DNA from: Shimia sp051201625
Lineage (GTDB): Bacteria > Pseudomonadota > Alphaproteobacteria > Rhodobacterales > Rhodobacteraceae
Length of the DNA stretch: 64,000 nucleotides
NCBI RefSeq assembly: GCF_051201625.1
Contig: NZ_CP179203.1
Span: 3,472,001-3,536,000, forward strand
Reading direction: 5' to 3'
In this document: piece after piece, positions 36,856-45,608 of the stretch
How positions within the stretch are numbered: the stretch's first letter is position 1
Layout of the letters: each line of letters opens with the position of its first letter
Position numbers and translations under genes: made by a program
The notes under the pieces: model-generated
The model's input: the letters and a program-made list of their open reading frames with translations, nothing else
Told to the model about the DNA's origin: nothing
The model's database searches: none

Positions 36856-38787
36856 TTAGTCAAAGTTGCTTGCTGCAACCACATCGCCATCCCGCATGAC
36901 GATAACGCCTGCAGCCGGAACCGTCGTGTGATTAAGCTCTACCAAATGAGCGTTGTAATTAATCAAAAATTCTAAATCCCCAAGCTGGCGACTGCGCAGA
37001 CCAGATGGCATCAATCTCGTGGTGATTTTCGCAGCATTGCAAACCATCTTCACTACCCGATCCCAAAGAGATTCGTCAGGAAAACCGCCCAAATACCAAA
37101 GTCCATCACTATACATTAGCAGTGGAGCTCCATTTACATGCCTTAATTTAACAATTGCATCGCCGGTAAGGTGTTCCCACCAGAGATGAACAGCCCCACC
37201 ACCGTCGACCAGTTCCAGTTGTCCTGGGGGAAGGCTCTCAGTAACTTCAACATTGACATCAAGTCCAGACACTCCGGGGCGGCCCGCAGCCGGAATAGAA
37301 AACTCCTCAGTAATTGCGCCCGACCGCGGCCCAAGCACAAAACTAGCGCCAGCGTTTTCAGCAGCGACGACCAATTCGCTGGGCACTGTTGCCAAACCGG
37401 GAGCGAGCACCAAATTATATCCGCGCAGATCTTTCGCGGAGGACGGCACGATATCGACTGATAAGCCAGCTCTTCTCAGAGCCTTATATGCTGCAAAAAC
37501 CAATCGGAAATACTGAAATCCTTGACCCTGCGGTTGAGTATCCCAAGCCCATTCAGATGCATAATCGAACACCATAGCTACTGCAGCTTGCCGAGTTTTC
37601 TCTTCCGACAGAGACGCGATAATGTCAGCTACAAATCGGGCCTCTTTCAAGCCCGCCGCTGCGCGTCCATCGGAATGCAACAGACCAGTGTGGTTCTGCT
37701 CTTGGCCAAAAGGTACCTGGCGCCAACGAAAATAGCTGACCACTTCTGCACCGTGTGCGATCGCTTCCAGCGACCATAGCGCGACCATCCCAGGCAATGG
37801 CGCAGGATTATACGGGGCCCAGTTCACAGGTCCAGGTTGTTGTTCCATCACCCACCAACGACCCCGCCCCACTGCCCTGTACAGATCGTGGTGAAATGCC
37901 TGCATGTCCGGATCACCTTGCCGCAAAAAAGCAGATTTGTGTTCCTCACTAGCCTCCAGCCGGTCAGACAGGAACCCGATTGGATAGCTGTCCCAGCTGG
38001 CGATATCTAGCTCAGCACCCACCTCAAAATGATCAAACTCTAGAATGCGGCCCATATAATTATGGATCAGGGCGGCATCTGAATGAGCGCGTAAGATCTC
38101 AACCTGCATCAAATTGAACGTAACCACCTGATCCGATGAAAAGCGTTTAAACGCCAACACATGCGCCGGATTGGGCTCCGTGACTGTCAAATTGGGCAAA
38201 TCTATTTGCTCAAAGGCGTCGTACTCCATCGACCAAAACACATTGCCCCAGGCTGCATTCAGTGCCTCGATAGTTCCGTAGCGCCGTGTCAGCCAAATCC
38301 GAAACGATGCCAAGGCGGCATCCGAATAGCTGACTACCGTATCGTGGCAACCGTATTCATTGTCCGTCTGCCAAGCAACAACATGCGGGTTAGAACCATA
38401 TCGCACGCCAAGGATCTCAACGATGCGGGCACACTCTTTGCGATACCCTACGTGACTGAAGCAATAGTGTCGTCGCGATCCAAATTTCCGCACTTGACCC
38501 TCCGCAGCCACCGCCACCATGTCCGGGTATTTGTCTAGCATCCATCGTGGCGGTGTCGCTGTCGGCGTGCCAAGAACAACTTTCAAACCCGCGTTACCCA
38601 GAACATCAATCGCTCGGTCGAGCCATTCAAGCGTCAATTGCCCCGGCCGTACCTCGATGCGCGACCAGGCAAACTCTCCAATCCGCACCCATCTGATCCC
38701 AGCCTCAACCATGCGCTTTGCGTCATTTGGCCAAATCTCCTCCGGCCAGTGTTCTGGATAGTAGCAGACTCCAAGTTCTGGTTTCAT
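36856..38787 (-). CDS. Beta-galactosidase, glycoside hydrolase family 42
   Basis: 643 residues, the normal GH42 length, without a signal peptide, so it acts in the cytoplasm. It begins ELGVCYYPEHWPEEIWPNDA, with the acid/base Asn143-Glu144 in WQTDNEYGCHDT and the nucleophile Glu near residue 315 in WVMEQQPGPVNW. It should release D-galactose from imported galactosides. Its start overlaps the stop of the lactonase gene (ATGA at 38784), and it is the last gene of the galactose operon. Confidence 0.93.
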   Translation of the reverse strand: MKPELGVCYYPEHWPEEIWPNDAKRMVEAGIRWVRIGEFAWSRIEVRPGQLTLEWLDRAIDVLGNAGLKVVLGTPTATPPRWMLDKYPDMVAVAAEGQVRKFGSRRHYCFSHVGYRKECARIVEILGVRYGSNPHVVAWQTDNEYGCHDTVVSYSDAALASFRIWLTRRYGTIEALNAAWGNVFWSMEYDAFEQIDLPNLTVTEPNPAHVLAFKRFSSDQVVTFNLMQVEILRAHSDAALIHNYMGRILEFDHFEVGAELDIASWDSYPIGFLSDRLEASEEHKSAFLRQGDPDMQAFHHDLYRAVGRGRWWVMEQQPGPVNWAPYNPAPLPGMVALWSLEAIAHGAEVVSYFRWRQVPFGQEQNHTGLLHSDGRAAAGLKEARFVADIIASLSEEKTRQAAVAMVFDYASEWAWDTQPQGQGFQYFRLVFAAYKALRRAGLSVDIVPSSAKDLRGYNLVLAPGLATVPSELVVAAENAGASFVLGPRSGAITEEFSIPAAGRPGVSGLDVNVEVTESLPPGQLELVDGGGAVHLWWEHLTGDAIVKLRHVNGAPLLMYSDGLWYLGGFPDESLWDRVVKMVCNAAKITTRLMPSGLRSRQLGDLEFLINYNAHLVELNHTTVPAAGVIVMRDGDVVAASNFD

Positions 38788-39644
38788 AGCAGTACCTTGT
38801 GCTCTTTTTGCCCCTGAGCGACATCCGACATCGCAAAGGTCATGCCATTGTGCGGCTCTTTCGCCGCCTCAGCGTCGGAGACGCCCTGCAGCGCTGTTGT
38901 GCAGAATAATGTCCTTAAATCACTGCCACCAAATGCAGGACAACTGGAATGCTGACCGGCCACCACTACCGACCGCAGAAACGTTCCGTCGCGAGAGTAT
39001 GCAGCCACGCGTCCCGCACCCCATTGCGCCACCCAAAGGTTACCCGCTCCGTCCACTACTGCACCATCGGGATTTAGCCCATCGTGTTCCATGTCGAGAA
39101 ACAACTCTGGCTGCCCCACCGGCCAGCCAGTAACACCATCTAACGACCAAGTCATGATTTTACGCGTCGACGTGTCAGTGTAAAACGCTGTCGTCCCATC
39201 AGGCGTAAAACAAATTGCGTTTGGAATCGATACATTCGACACCAACTTGCGCAGTTCGCCATTGAAATAACGATAAATCGCACCAGCATGAAACTCTGCT
39301 TCTATGCCCATCGTCCCAATCCAGAACCCACCTTGCGGGTCAGCACGTCCGTCATTGCTTCGCGTCATCAGATTATCAGCCTCAAGCGCAACAATCGTAT
39401 CGCGTTCTGCAGTTTCTAGATCGAACCGCCACAAGCCTGTCTGGGATGCAACAAGAAGAGTTGTTTCATCCACCCATCCAGCTGCGGATACATATTCGTC
39501 AAATTGCCAATATTGTTGCACCGCGCCAGTGCGGGTCAGTAATTTTTTTTCCAATATATCAAACCAAAATAATTGGTTACGAATTGGATGCCACAATGGT
39601 CCTTCACCTAGCTGACAAATTCTATTGTCAAATACTTCGCTCAT
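38784..39644 (-). CDS. SMP-30/gluconolactonase-like lactonase
   Basis: A 286-residue six-bladed beta-propeller of the SMP-30/LRE family. It begins with a metal-site glutamate in LGEGPLWHPIRNQLFWFD and contains RSNDGRADPQGGFWIGTMG, IPNAICFTPDGTTAFYTDT and DGAVVDGAGNLWVAQWGAGR. In this operon it most likely opens galactono-lactone to galactonate. It is overlapped by the aldolase gene upstream and the beta-galactosidase gene downstream. Confidence 0.9.
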   Translation of the reverse strand: MSEVFDNRICQLGEGPLWHPIRNQLFWFDILEKKLLTRTGAVQQYWQFDEYVSAAGWVDETTLLVASQTGLWRFDLETAERDTIVALEADNLMTRSNDGRADPQGGFWIGTMGIEAEFHAGAIYRYFNGELRKLVSNVSIPNAICFTPDGTTAFYTDTSTRKIMTWSLDGVTGWPVGQPELFLDMEHDGLNPDGAVVDGAGNLWVAQWGAGRVAAYSRDGTFLRSVVVAGQHSSCPAFGGSDLRTLFCTTALQGVSDAEAAKEPHNGMTFAMSDVAQGQKEHKVLL

Positions 39645-40246
39645 GCCACGGCCTTATCATATGCAGCGACTATATGAGCAGCGCGAACGGCAACGTCATC
39701 TAAACTAAAGCCAGATTTGTAAAGCGCCGAACCAATCCCAAATCCATCTGCGCCAGCGCTAAGCCATTCTGAGAAATTGCTTGGATCAGCACCGCCGACG
39801 GCATAAACCCGTGTATTTCCCGGCAACACCGCGCGCAACGCTTTCAATCCGCCCGGTCCCGCCATATTTCCGGGAAACATTTTCAAACCTGTCGCACCCG
39901 CCTGCAACCCGGCGAAGGCTTCGGTTGGTGTAAACACACCGGGCCAGCTTTCCATTCCGCGTGTCACCGTCCGTTCGATGACATCGGTATCGCAGTTGGG
40001 CGACACAATAAGGCAACCTCCAACATCTGCAACCGCGTCAACCTGAGCTACACTAAGCACTGTTCCTGCACCGATCAGCGCCTGATCAGTAAAACGCTCT
40101 ACAATGGTGGCAATACTTTCGATCGGATTCGGTGAATTCAACGGCACCTCAATTTTGTCTATTCCAGCATCAATTAGAGCCTGACAAACCGGGATTGCCT
40201 CATCTGGCCGCAGCCCTCTTAAAATCGCGATTATTGCCCGGCTCAT
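39641..40246 (-). CDS. dgoA: 2-dehydro-3-deoxy-6-phosphogalactonate aldolase
   Basis: A 201-residue class I aldolase of the KDPG/KDPGal group. It splits KDPGal to pyruvate and glyceraldehyde 3-phosphate. It shows AIIAILRGLRPDEAIPVCQA, DKIEVPLNSPNPIESI, LIGAGTVLSVAQVDAVADVG, and then the TGLKMFPGNMAGPGGLKALR segment with the Schiff-base lysine. GAVGGADPSNF-like sequence follows. Its start overlaps the kinase stop (ATGA at 40243). Confidence 0.93.
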   Translation of the reverse strand: MSRAIIAILRGLRPDEAIPVCQALIDAGIDKIEVPLNSPNPIESIATIVERFTDQALIGAGTVLSVAQVDAVADVGGCLIVSPNCDTDVIERTVTRGMESWPGVFTPTEAFAGLQAGATGLKMFPGNMAGPGGLKALRAVLPGNTRVYAVGGADPSNFSEWLSAGADGFGIGSALYKSGFSLDDVAVRAAHIVAAYDKAVA

Positions 40247-41142
40247 GCAAATGCCTCCATTAAATTTCTTGCCGCTACCAGCCCAGATACAGTCATGTCT
40301 CGACCATCTTCGACAGAAACAGGAACACCCTGTGATTTTAGAGCATCGGCATAGATGTGCGTGATCGTTTTCGCCCCAATAATCGCAACCCTCTGACCCA
40401 ACCAGTACGGTCGTGCCGCGCCAAGTTCAGCCCCAATCAAAATGCCTGACAAATTCGCCCGCGCTGCAGCACCGCCGGAACCTTCCAGCAAATCACCTGC
40501 GCGAATGCCAAATAGTTTTGACGCGAGGGTTTCGGGCCGTGACAATACGGCATGCATTCCTTCCACAAAAGCTGCATTATCCCAACCGTCCTGAACTGAG
40601 TGCCGTAAAACCGATGATGTCGCCAATAATTCAAACAATTCACCAGTCATGAAGGTCTGAAAACTCACTACTTCATTGGCACTGACATGAGCCCATTTTG
40701 TGTGTGTCCCCGGTAAACAAACCACCCCATCCCAGTTTTCATTACGCGCCAGAAATCCAGCAATCTGAGTTTCTTCACCGCGCATGACATCAGCAGGTTT
40801 GATCTGCTTCAGTCCGGGAACAATCGACACGCGTAAACGCGCACCTGTATTTATCACCCGCACAGGAGCCTTTGGCAATGGAGGCGCGGGTATGGCTGAA
40901 TAGGGGGCCTCTGCCCATCCCTGCCGGGCACCTACCATGCCGCAGGCAATGACATCCATCGGAGTGGATCCCAGCCATCCCTCGATCAGGGTCAAAAGTG
41001 TCGCCTCGAACTCGTCTGTCTCCAGATGCGACATGCCCTTATCTGAGTGAGCTTCTGCAACAACCCGATCGCCTTCCATAGCCCATGCCCGTAGGCGGCT
41101 CGTACCCCAGTCAACTGCTATCCACTCTGCCTGCATCTCCAT
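40243..41142 (-). CDS. dgoK: 2-dehydro-3-deoxygalactonokinase
   Basis: About 299 residues of the DgoK family, phosphorylating KDGal at O6. The phosphate-binding loop AVDWGTSRLRAWAM opens the protein, with VACGMVGARQGWAEAPY, LPGTHTKWAHV, FQTFMTGELFELL and, near the end, IIGAKTITHIYADALKS. The first codons GTG-ATG-GAG-ATG leave the exact start open; I use the ATG at 41142. It directly follows the SDR gene. Confidence 0.93.
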   Translation of the reverse strand: MEMQAEWIAVDWGTSRLRAWAMEGDRVVAEAHSDKGMSHLETDEFEATLLTLIEGWLGSTPMDVIACGMVGARQGWAEAPYSAIPAPPLPKAPVRVINTGARLRVSIVPGLKQIKPADVMRGEETQIAGFLARNENWDGVVCLPGTHTKWAHVSANEVVSFQTFMTGELFELLATSSVLRHSVQDGWDNAAFVEGMHAVLSRPETLASKLFGIRAGDLLEGSGGAAARANLSGILIGAELGAARPYWLGQRVAIIGAKTITHIYADALKSQGVPVSVEDGRDMTVSGLVAARNLMEAFA

Positions 41143-41145
41143 CAC

Positions 41146-41910
41146 CTATCCCGAAACCACGACGCCGCCATCGACCGCCATGCACTGTCCTGTCATCATT
41201 TTACTGGCCTGAGACGCCAGAAATAGGGTCGGATCAATCATATCTGACGGAGCCAAATGCTCTTTTAAACACTGTCGCTCAAGATGCGAAGCGAGACCTT
41301 CCGGACTAGCCCACATGTCTAACTGTTTCTGCGTTAAAACCCATCCAGGAGCCAGCGCGTTGACCCGAATACCACGTGGGCCGAGTTCCCTAGCGAGACT
41401 GCGGGTCATACCTGTAATCCCAGCGTTGGCAGCCGTATAAATGGGATAGCCCGCGTTACCCATGATGTAGCTTATCGAACTAAAATTGACGATTGAACCA
41501 CCGTTTGACATATGACGCGCTGCTTCCTGGCAAGCAAAGAAATACGCTTTCAGGTTCACTGACTGCATCCAATCCCAGAACTCTTCCGTCACTTCGTCCA
41601 GGCTGTGGCGCTGATCGTTAGCCGCGTTATTTACCAAAATATCTATACATCCATGCGCCGACGCTGCTACTTTCATGCTGGCTTGCAAAGATGGGATGTC
41701 CGAAATATCGCCCTGAATAAAAATCGGTGATACGCCGTGTTTAGCATCCATCTCAGCGACAAAACTGCTGGCATCAGAGCGCCCAATAAAGGCTACTTTA
41801 GCGCCCTGCGCCATAAAGCCATCGGTTAAAACCGCGCCAATACCCGAACCGCCTCCCGTAATATATACAGATTTTCCCTCAAGATCTGGAAATGTTGTGC
41901 TCACTGCCAT
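41146..41910 (-). CDS. SDR family oxidoreductase, probable D-galactose 1-dehydrogenase
   Basis: 254 residues of a classical short-chain dehydrogenase. It contains the cofactor motif TGGGSGIGAVL, NNAAN, catalytic SSISYIMGNAGYPIYTAANA (Ser, Tyr, Lys site read as Y-T-A-A-N rather than YxxxK), then RSLARELGPRGIRVNALAPG. Note that the usual catalytic lysine position appears as Asn, which is unusual and worth a check. Position as first gene of the GH42-lactonase-KDPGal operon makes D-galactose oxidation the likely step. The ATG at 41910 follows GGAGGG. Other sugars are possible. Confidence 0.8.
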   Translation of the reverse strand: MAVSTTFPDLEGKSVYITGGGSGIGAVLTDGFMAQGAKVAFIGRSDASSFVAEMDAKHGVSPIFIQGDISDIPSLQASMKVAASAHGCIDILVNNAANDQRHSLDEVTEEFWDWMQSVNLKAYFFACQEAARHMSNGGSIVNFSSISYIMGNAGYPIYTAANAGITGMTRSLARELGPRGIRVNALAPGWVLTQKQLDMWASPEGLASHLERQCLKEHLAPSDMIDPTLFLASQASKMMTGQCMAVDGGVVVSG

Positions 41911-42322
41911 CACTGGCCCTCCGGTTTTTCAGCGTCATAGCCGCCCAACAATCTTTGCTTCGTTATGCGGCGCGAACTGTTGGCTGGACACAGGGTAGTA
42001 CTCATTGGTCAACTTTCCAATCCAACTTCAGCCTTAATAGCTATCGACTCAGTTTTTCACCAGATGGCAGTGGCACTCTCAAAGGAAGCCATAATTAAAA
42101 ACTCCAGTGAGTGCAGTTAATGGCCATGCAAAGCGATCCTAAGCATGACCTTTTCTAAGAGAACTTTCTGCAATACTTGTTGCAAAATATATTTTATTCA
42201 ATATTAATTGCGAGAGTAGTTTATGTTCGTGGAGGAGACGACACTGCCGGAGATGTAATTGGGTTGATCGTTGGGCAGGCTAGACTTGTCCTGCAGTTCA
42301 TCATTGAACCTATACACTCAAA

Positions 42323-42342
42323 TTTTGCAACCGGTTGCAAAA
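42323..42342. promoter_or_regulatory. Operator palindrome before the inositol ABC operon (LacI type)
   Basis: TTTTGCAACCGGTTGCAAAA is a perfect 20-bp palindrome with a central CpG, the form bound by LacI-family dimers. Its 16-bp core recurs in the iolD divergent region at 51159-51174. It lies about 190 bp before the binding-protein start, next to a possible -35 box. The LacI gene at 55913 is the natural candidate regulator; inference. Confidence 0.8.
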
Positions 42343-42347
42343 AAGGA

Positions 42348-42376
42348 TTGACTCAATGGTACCTAACGCGCAATTC
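42348..42376 (+). promoter_or_regulatory. Possible promoter of the inositol ABC operon
   Basis: TTGACT (42348-42353) is a good -35 element five bases after the operator, but the hexamer 17 bases further (CAATTC) is a poor -10. A repressor at the operator would block this position. Tentative. Confidence 0.25.
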
Positions 42377-42534
42377 TGCATGGGCACTGACTTGGGGAGC
42401 GTCAGGAGTTGTTATATCTTCAAACGTCAAGAACAGAACAGCTTCTCTCACCCTAGTTGAGAGAACATTATTGGCCCACTAAAGGCCCCGGCAAATTGAA
42501 ATGGTGAGCCGGCACCACTTATGGGAGGAATAAG

Positions 42535-43473
42535 ATGAAAAAGACAATTATCGCCACCAGCCTCGTGGCTTTGCTGGGAACATCAGCCATCGCGCAGGAA
42601 ATCGGCGCAACCTTTTCAAGGTTTGATGACAACTGGCTAACAGTTTTGCGAAACGGCATGGTAGAGTACGCGGGGACAATTGACGGTCTTTCTTATCAAC
42701 AGGAAGACGCATCAGACGATCTTGCTAAGCAGATTGACCAGGTAAAAAACTTCGTAGCCGCTGGGGTTGACGCGATCATCGTGAACATCGTTGACACATC
42801 GGCTGGTGCGGCCGTCACTGCCGCAGCAGGTGACACACCGTTAGTCTTTGTTAATCGTGAGCCTGACAACGTAAATGAACTGCCTTCAACTCAGGCTTTT
42901 GTTGCATCGAACGAAATCGAATCCGGTACATTGTCAGCATTCGAGATCTGCAAAAACCTTCGTGCCGACGGCAAAGCGGGTGGCGCACGGGGTTACCTGA
43001 TGAACGGCCAGCTGTCGAACCAAGCAGCAGTTCAGCGTTCGAAAGACGTACACGACGTAATCGGTATGGACATGTGTAACTTCATGACCATCATCGACGA
43101 GCAGACTGCAAACTGGTCACGCGACGAAGCACAGGACCTTATGACAAACTGGATGTCTTCAGGCGAGCCGTTTGATTTTGTTCTGGCAAACAACGACGAA
43201 ATGGCTATCGGCGCGATTCAGGCGATGAAGGCGGCAGGAATGGACATGGCTGCAGTTCAAGTCGGAGGTGTTGACGCTTCACAGGACGCACTGCTGTCAA
43301 TGGCAGGTGGTGACTACGATGTGACCGTATTCCAAGACTCTGTCGGTCAGGGAACTGGTTCGATTGATGCAGCAATCAGACTAATTGCCGGTGAAAAAGT
43401 AGACCAGAAGGTCTACATTCCGTTTAAGCTGGTAACGCCAGCGAACATGGGCGATTTCCTCGACAAGAACTAA
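42535..43473 (+). CDS. Sugar ABC transporter substrate-binding protein (probable myo-inositol)
   Basis: 312 residues with a signal peptide (MKKTIIATSLVALLGTSAIA, cleavage after AQ-type site) and a periplasmic binding protein fold of the RbsB type 1 class: IGATFSRFDDNWLTVLRNGM, VDAIIVNIVDTSAG, FDFVLANNDEMAIGAIQAMK and VGGVDASQDALL. The strong site GGGAGGAATAAG precedes the ATG. The operator shared with iolD, and the iolG gene downstream in the same direction, make myo-inositol the likely ligand, as in the Caulobacter IbpA-IatAP system. Confidence 0.88.
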   Translation: MKKTIIATSLVALLGTSAIAQEIGATFSRFDDNWLTVLRNGMVEYAGTIDGLSYQQEDASDDLAKQIDQVKNFVAAGVDAIIVNIVDTSAGAAVTAAAGDTPLVFVNREPDNVNELPSTQAFVASNEIESGTLSAFEICKNLRADGKAGGARGYLMNGQLSNQAAVQRSKDVHDVIGMDMCNFMTIIDEQTANWSRDEAQDLMTNWMSSGEPFDFVLANNDEMAIGAIQAMKAAGMDMAAVQVGGVDASQDALLSMAGGDYDVTVFQDSVGQGTGSIDAAIRLIAGEKVDQKVYIPFKLVTPANMGDFLDKN

Positions 43474-43495
43474 GGTCGTTACGTAGGCAGACTCT

Positions 43496-43524
43496 ACGGG
43501 GCGGCATCGCCGGTGCCGTCCCGT
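43496..43524 (+). terminator. Intercistronic stem-loop after the binding-protein gene
   Basis: ACGGGGCGGCA, a seven-base loop, then TGCCGTCCCGT form an 11-bp stem with one G-U pair. No U-run follows, and the permease gene starts 36 bp later, so it probably protects the binding-protein mRNA or causes partial termination, which would give the usual excess of binding protein over membrane parts. Confidence 0.65.
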
Positions 43525-43559
43525 ATTCTTAACAAGCACACAAAACGGAGGCGTCAATC

Positions 43560-44633
43560 ATGACAGACACCAGCCACGGTACGGGCGGGCTAACCTTCGA
43601 CAAGACCAAACGGACTTGGCCGAGTGAAATGAACGTCCTTCTCGCATTGGTTATCATTGTCGTGATCTTTGAAATTCTGGGACAAGTGTTGCCCTACATG
43701 AATGACCAAAGCTTTCTTTTTGACACACGTGATCGTTTCGATTCAATTTTTAATGAAGCACGATTGAAAATCATTATCCTACAAGTTGCGATTATAGGAA
43801 TTATCGCGCTTGGGGTGACCCAAGTCATCATTACTGCCGGCATTGACCTGAGTTCTGGACCACTGGTTGCTGCAACCGCGATGATCGCGATGAGTTTTGG
43901 GCAGACAGAGCTAGTTAACGGATTTGCCAACCCGAAGGCAGTATTCGGAACATGGGCTATGGATCTTCCGGTCCTGATACCCGTTGTAATTGGTCTATTA
44001 TTTGGCGCTTTCATTGGTGCGATTAACGGGACTTTTATTGCCTATTTTCGAATTCCACCTTTTATTGCGACGCTGGGCATGTTCTTGATTTGCCGTGGTA
44101 TTGCGCTTTGGTGGTCTGGCGGAAACCCAATTTCATTCCCTACGGAGCAATACGCCGCAATAGGCGCTGGCATGATGCCAGTCATCTGGTTCTTAGCGCT
44201 CGCAGTAATCTTTCACATCATCATGCGCTTCACTGTTTACGGTAAGCATACATATGCCATCGGCTCAAACGAAGAAGCGGCCCGGATGTCGGGCATCAAC
44301 GTCAAGCGACACAAAGTCATGGTGTACATGATCGCCTCCATGCTGGCTGCTTTCGCGGGCGTTGTTCTTAGCTCCAAAGCATCTACCGCCCAGGCAGGCA
44401 TGGGCGAATTTTACGAGCTCTTCGCAATTGCCATGGCCGTGATCGGCGGGATCAGCCTGACTGGTGGACGGGGCTCGATTATTGGAACCGTTCTTGGTGC
44501 TATGGTGCTGGGTGTCATTCGATCCGGCTTTACCTACATCAAGCTAGACGGATCCTATCAGTTGATGGCGATGGGTGGCATCATTATCGCGGCAGTCATT
44601 CTCGATCAGTACCGTCAGCGAAACAAAGCATAA
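43560..44633 (+). CDS. Sugar ABC transporter permease (RbsC family)
   Basis: A 357-residue inner-membrane protein with eight to ten hydrophobic segments. The GIDLSSGPLVAATAMIA segment, PFIATLGMFLICRGIALWWSG, the ATPase-docking EAA-like loop GSNEEAARMSGINVKRHKV and GGRGSIIGTVLGAMVLGVI are typical of pentose/inositol importers. It is the second gene of the binding-protein, permease, ATPase operon. GGAGGCG precedes the ATG. Confidence 0.92.
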   Translation: MTDTSHGTGGLTFDKTKRTWPSEMNVLLALVIIVVIFEILGQVLPYMNDQSFLFDTRDRFDSIFNEARLKIIILQVAIIGIIALGVTQVIITAGIDLSSGPLVAATAMIAMSFGQTELVNGFANPKAVFGTWAMDLPVLIPVVIGLLFGAFIGAINGTFIAYFRIPPFIATLGMFLICRGIALWWSGGNPISFPTEQYAAIGAGMMPVIWFLALAVIFHIIMRFTVYGKHTYAIGSNEEAARMSGINVKRHKVMVYMIASMLAAFAGVVLSSKASTAQAGMGEFYELFAIAMAVIGGISLTGGRGSIIGTVLGAMVLGVIRSGFTYIKLDGSYQLMAMGGIIIAAVILDQYRQRNKA

Positions 44634-44650
44634 GGTTAGGAGGAAGCGAT

Positions 44651-45430
44651 ATGAGTGACCAAATCGTTTTGAAGACAGAAGACCTGACCAAGCACTACGG
44701 TGGGGTTCATGCGCTGGAGGGCGCAAATTTCGAGATGACCAAAGGTGAACATGTGGCCATCATGGGTGACAACGGGGCAGGCAAGTCGACCTTTGTCCGT
44801 CAAATCACCGGTGTAGAACAGCGGACCCGTGGGAAAATCTCGCTTTATGGCGAGGATGTAGATTTTGCTGGCCCTCTTGATGCGCGTGAAGCTGGGATCG
44901 AAACCGTTTTTCAGACATTGGCCCTCGCTGACGATCTGGATGTTCCTGATAATCTGTTTCTGGGCCGTGAGTTGACCTTCTGGAACTGGCTGGGACCGTT
45001 TAGGTTTCTTGACTACAAGGGTATGCGGCGGGCGACTATTGACGGCTTGAACAAAACCGCCGTAAAGATTCCAAACATCCGCAACACCATCCGTAACATG
45101 TCTGGTGGCCAACGCCAGTGTGTGGCCATCGCACGCACCGCGACGTTTCATTCGCGCCTAACGATCATGGACGAACCAACGGCCGCGTTGGGCGTACAAG
45201 AAACAGCGCAGGTCGAAAATATCGTTAAGACGCTCAAAGAGGGTAATGAACCCCTGATCCTGATCAGCCACAACATGCGGCAGGTCTTCGATCTTGTGGA
45301 TCGAATCGTTGTCTTCCGTCGCGGCCGAATTTGCGCAAACTTAAAAAAAGAAGACACCGATCCACAAGATGTGGTGGCTTACATTACCGGGGCGAAAACT
45401 GGCGAAGAATACATGGAAACCGCGCGCTAG
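44651..45430 (+). CDS. Sugar ABC transporter ATP-binding protein (single domain)
   Basis: 259 residues with one ABC domain, whereas many RbsA-type partners have two fused domains of about 500 residues. It has Walker A GDNGAGKS (about 42-49), signature MSGGQRQCVA and Walker B TIMDEPTAAL, and the switch histidine in LISHNM. Presumably it works as a homodimer with the permease. It follows the permease by 17 bp, with GGAGGAAGC before the start. Confidence 0.92.
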   Translation: MSDQIVLKTEDLTKHYGGVHALEGANFEMTKGEHVAIMGDNGAGKSTFVRQITGVEQRTRGKISLYGEDVDFAGPLDAREAGIETVFQTLALADDLDVPDNLFLGRELTFWNWLGPFRFLDYKGMRRATIDGLNKTAVKIPNIRNTIRNMSGGQRQCVAIARTATFHSRLTIMDEPTAALGVQETAQVENIVKTLKEGNEPLILISHNMRQVFDLVDRIVVFRRGRICANLKKEDTDPQDVVAYITGAKTGEEYMETAR

Positions 45431-45608
45431 TCAGCAGCTTCAACATGTTTGCTCAAGCCAAAAAATATGAATTAATGGTGACGAGCACTCAACGGCATTT
45501 TAGCTAAAACTCAACTCTTCGGCGATGCTCAGCTGTGCCAGCGATCCGGCCTTCAAATTATTATTAAGATGAATAATCCGGGTCAAATCCCCGAATAAGG
45601 AAAAAAAC

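Larger units (their letters stand above)
41911..42534. other. Divergent control region between the galactose and inositol transport operons, 624 bp
   Basis: It holds the palindrome at 42323-42342, a possible -35 box just after it, and looser half-sites of the same TTGCAA type (42169-42174 and 42180-42185). The left end should contain the galactose operon promoter, but no operator is recognised there. Short open frames inside lack ribosome sites. Confidence 0.55.

Noticed and set aside
42169..42185. Third copy of the inositol operator
   Set aside because: It has TGCAA and TTGCAA half-sites in the same orientation and with wrong spacing; too degenerate to list as a site.
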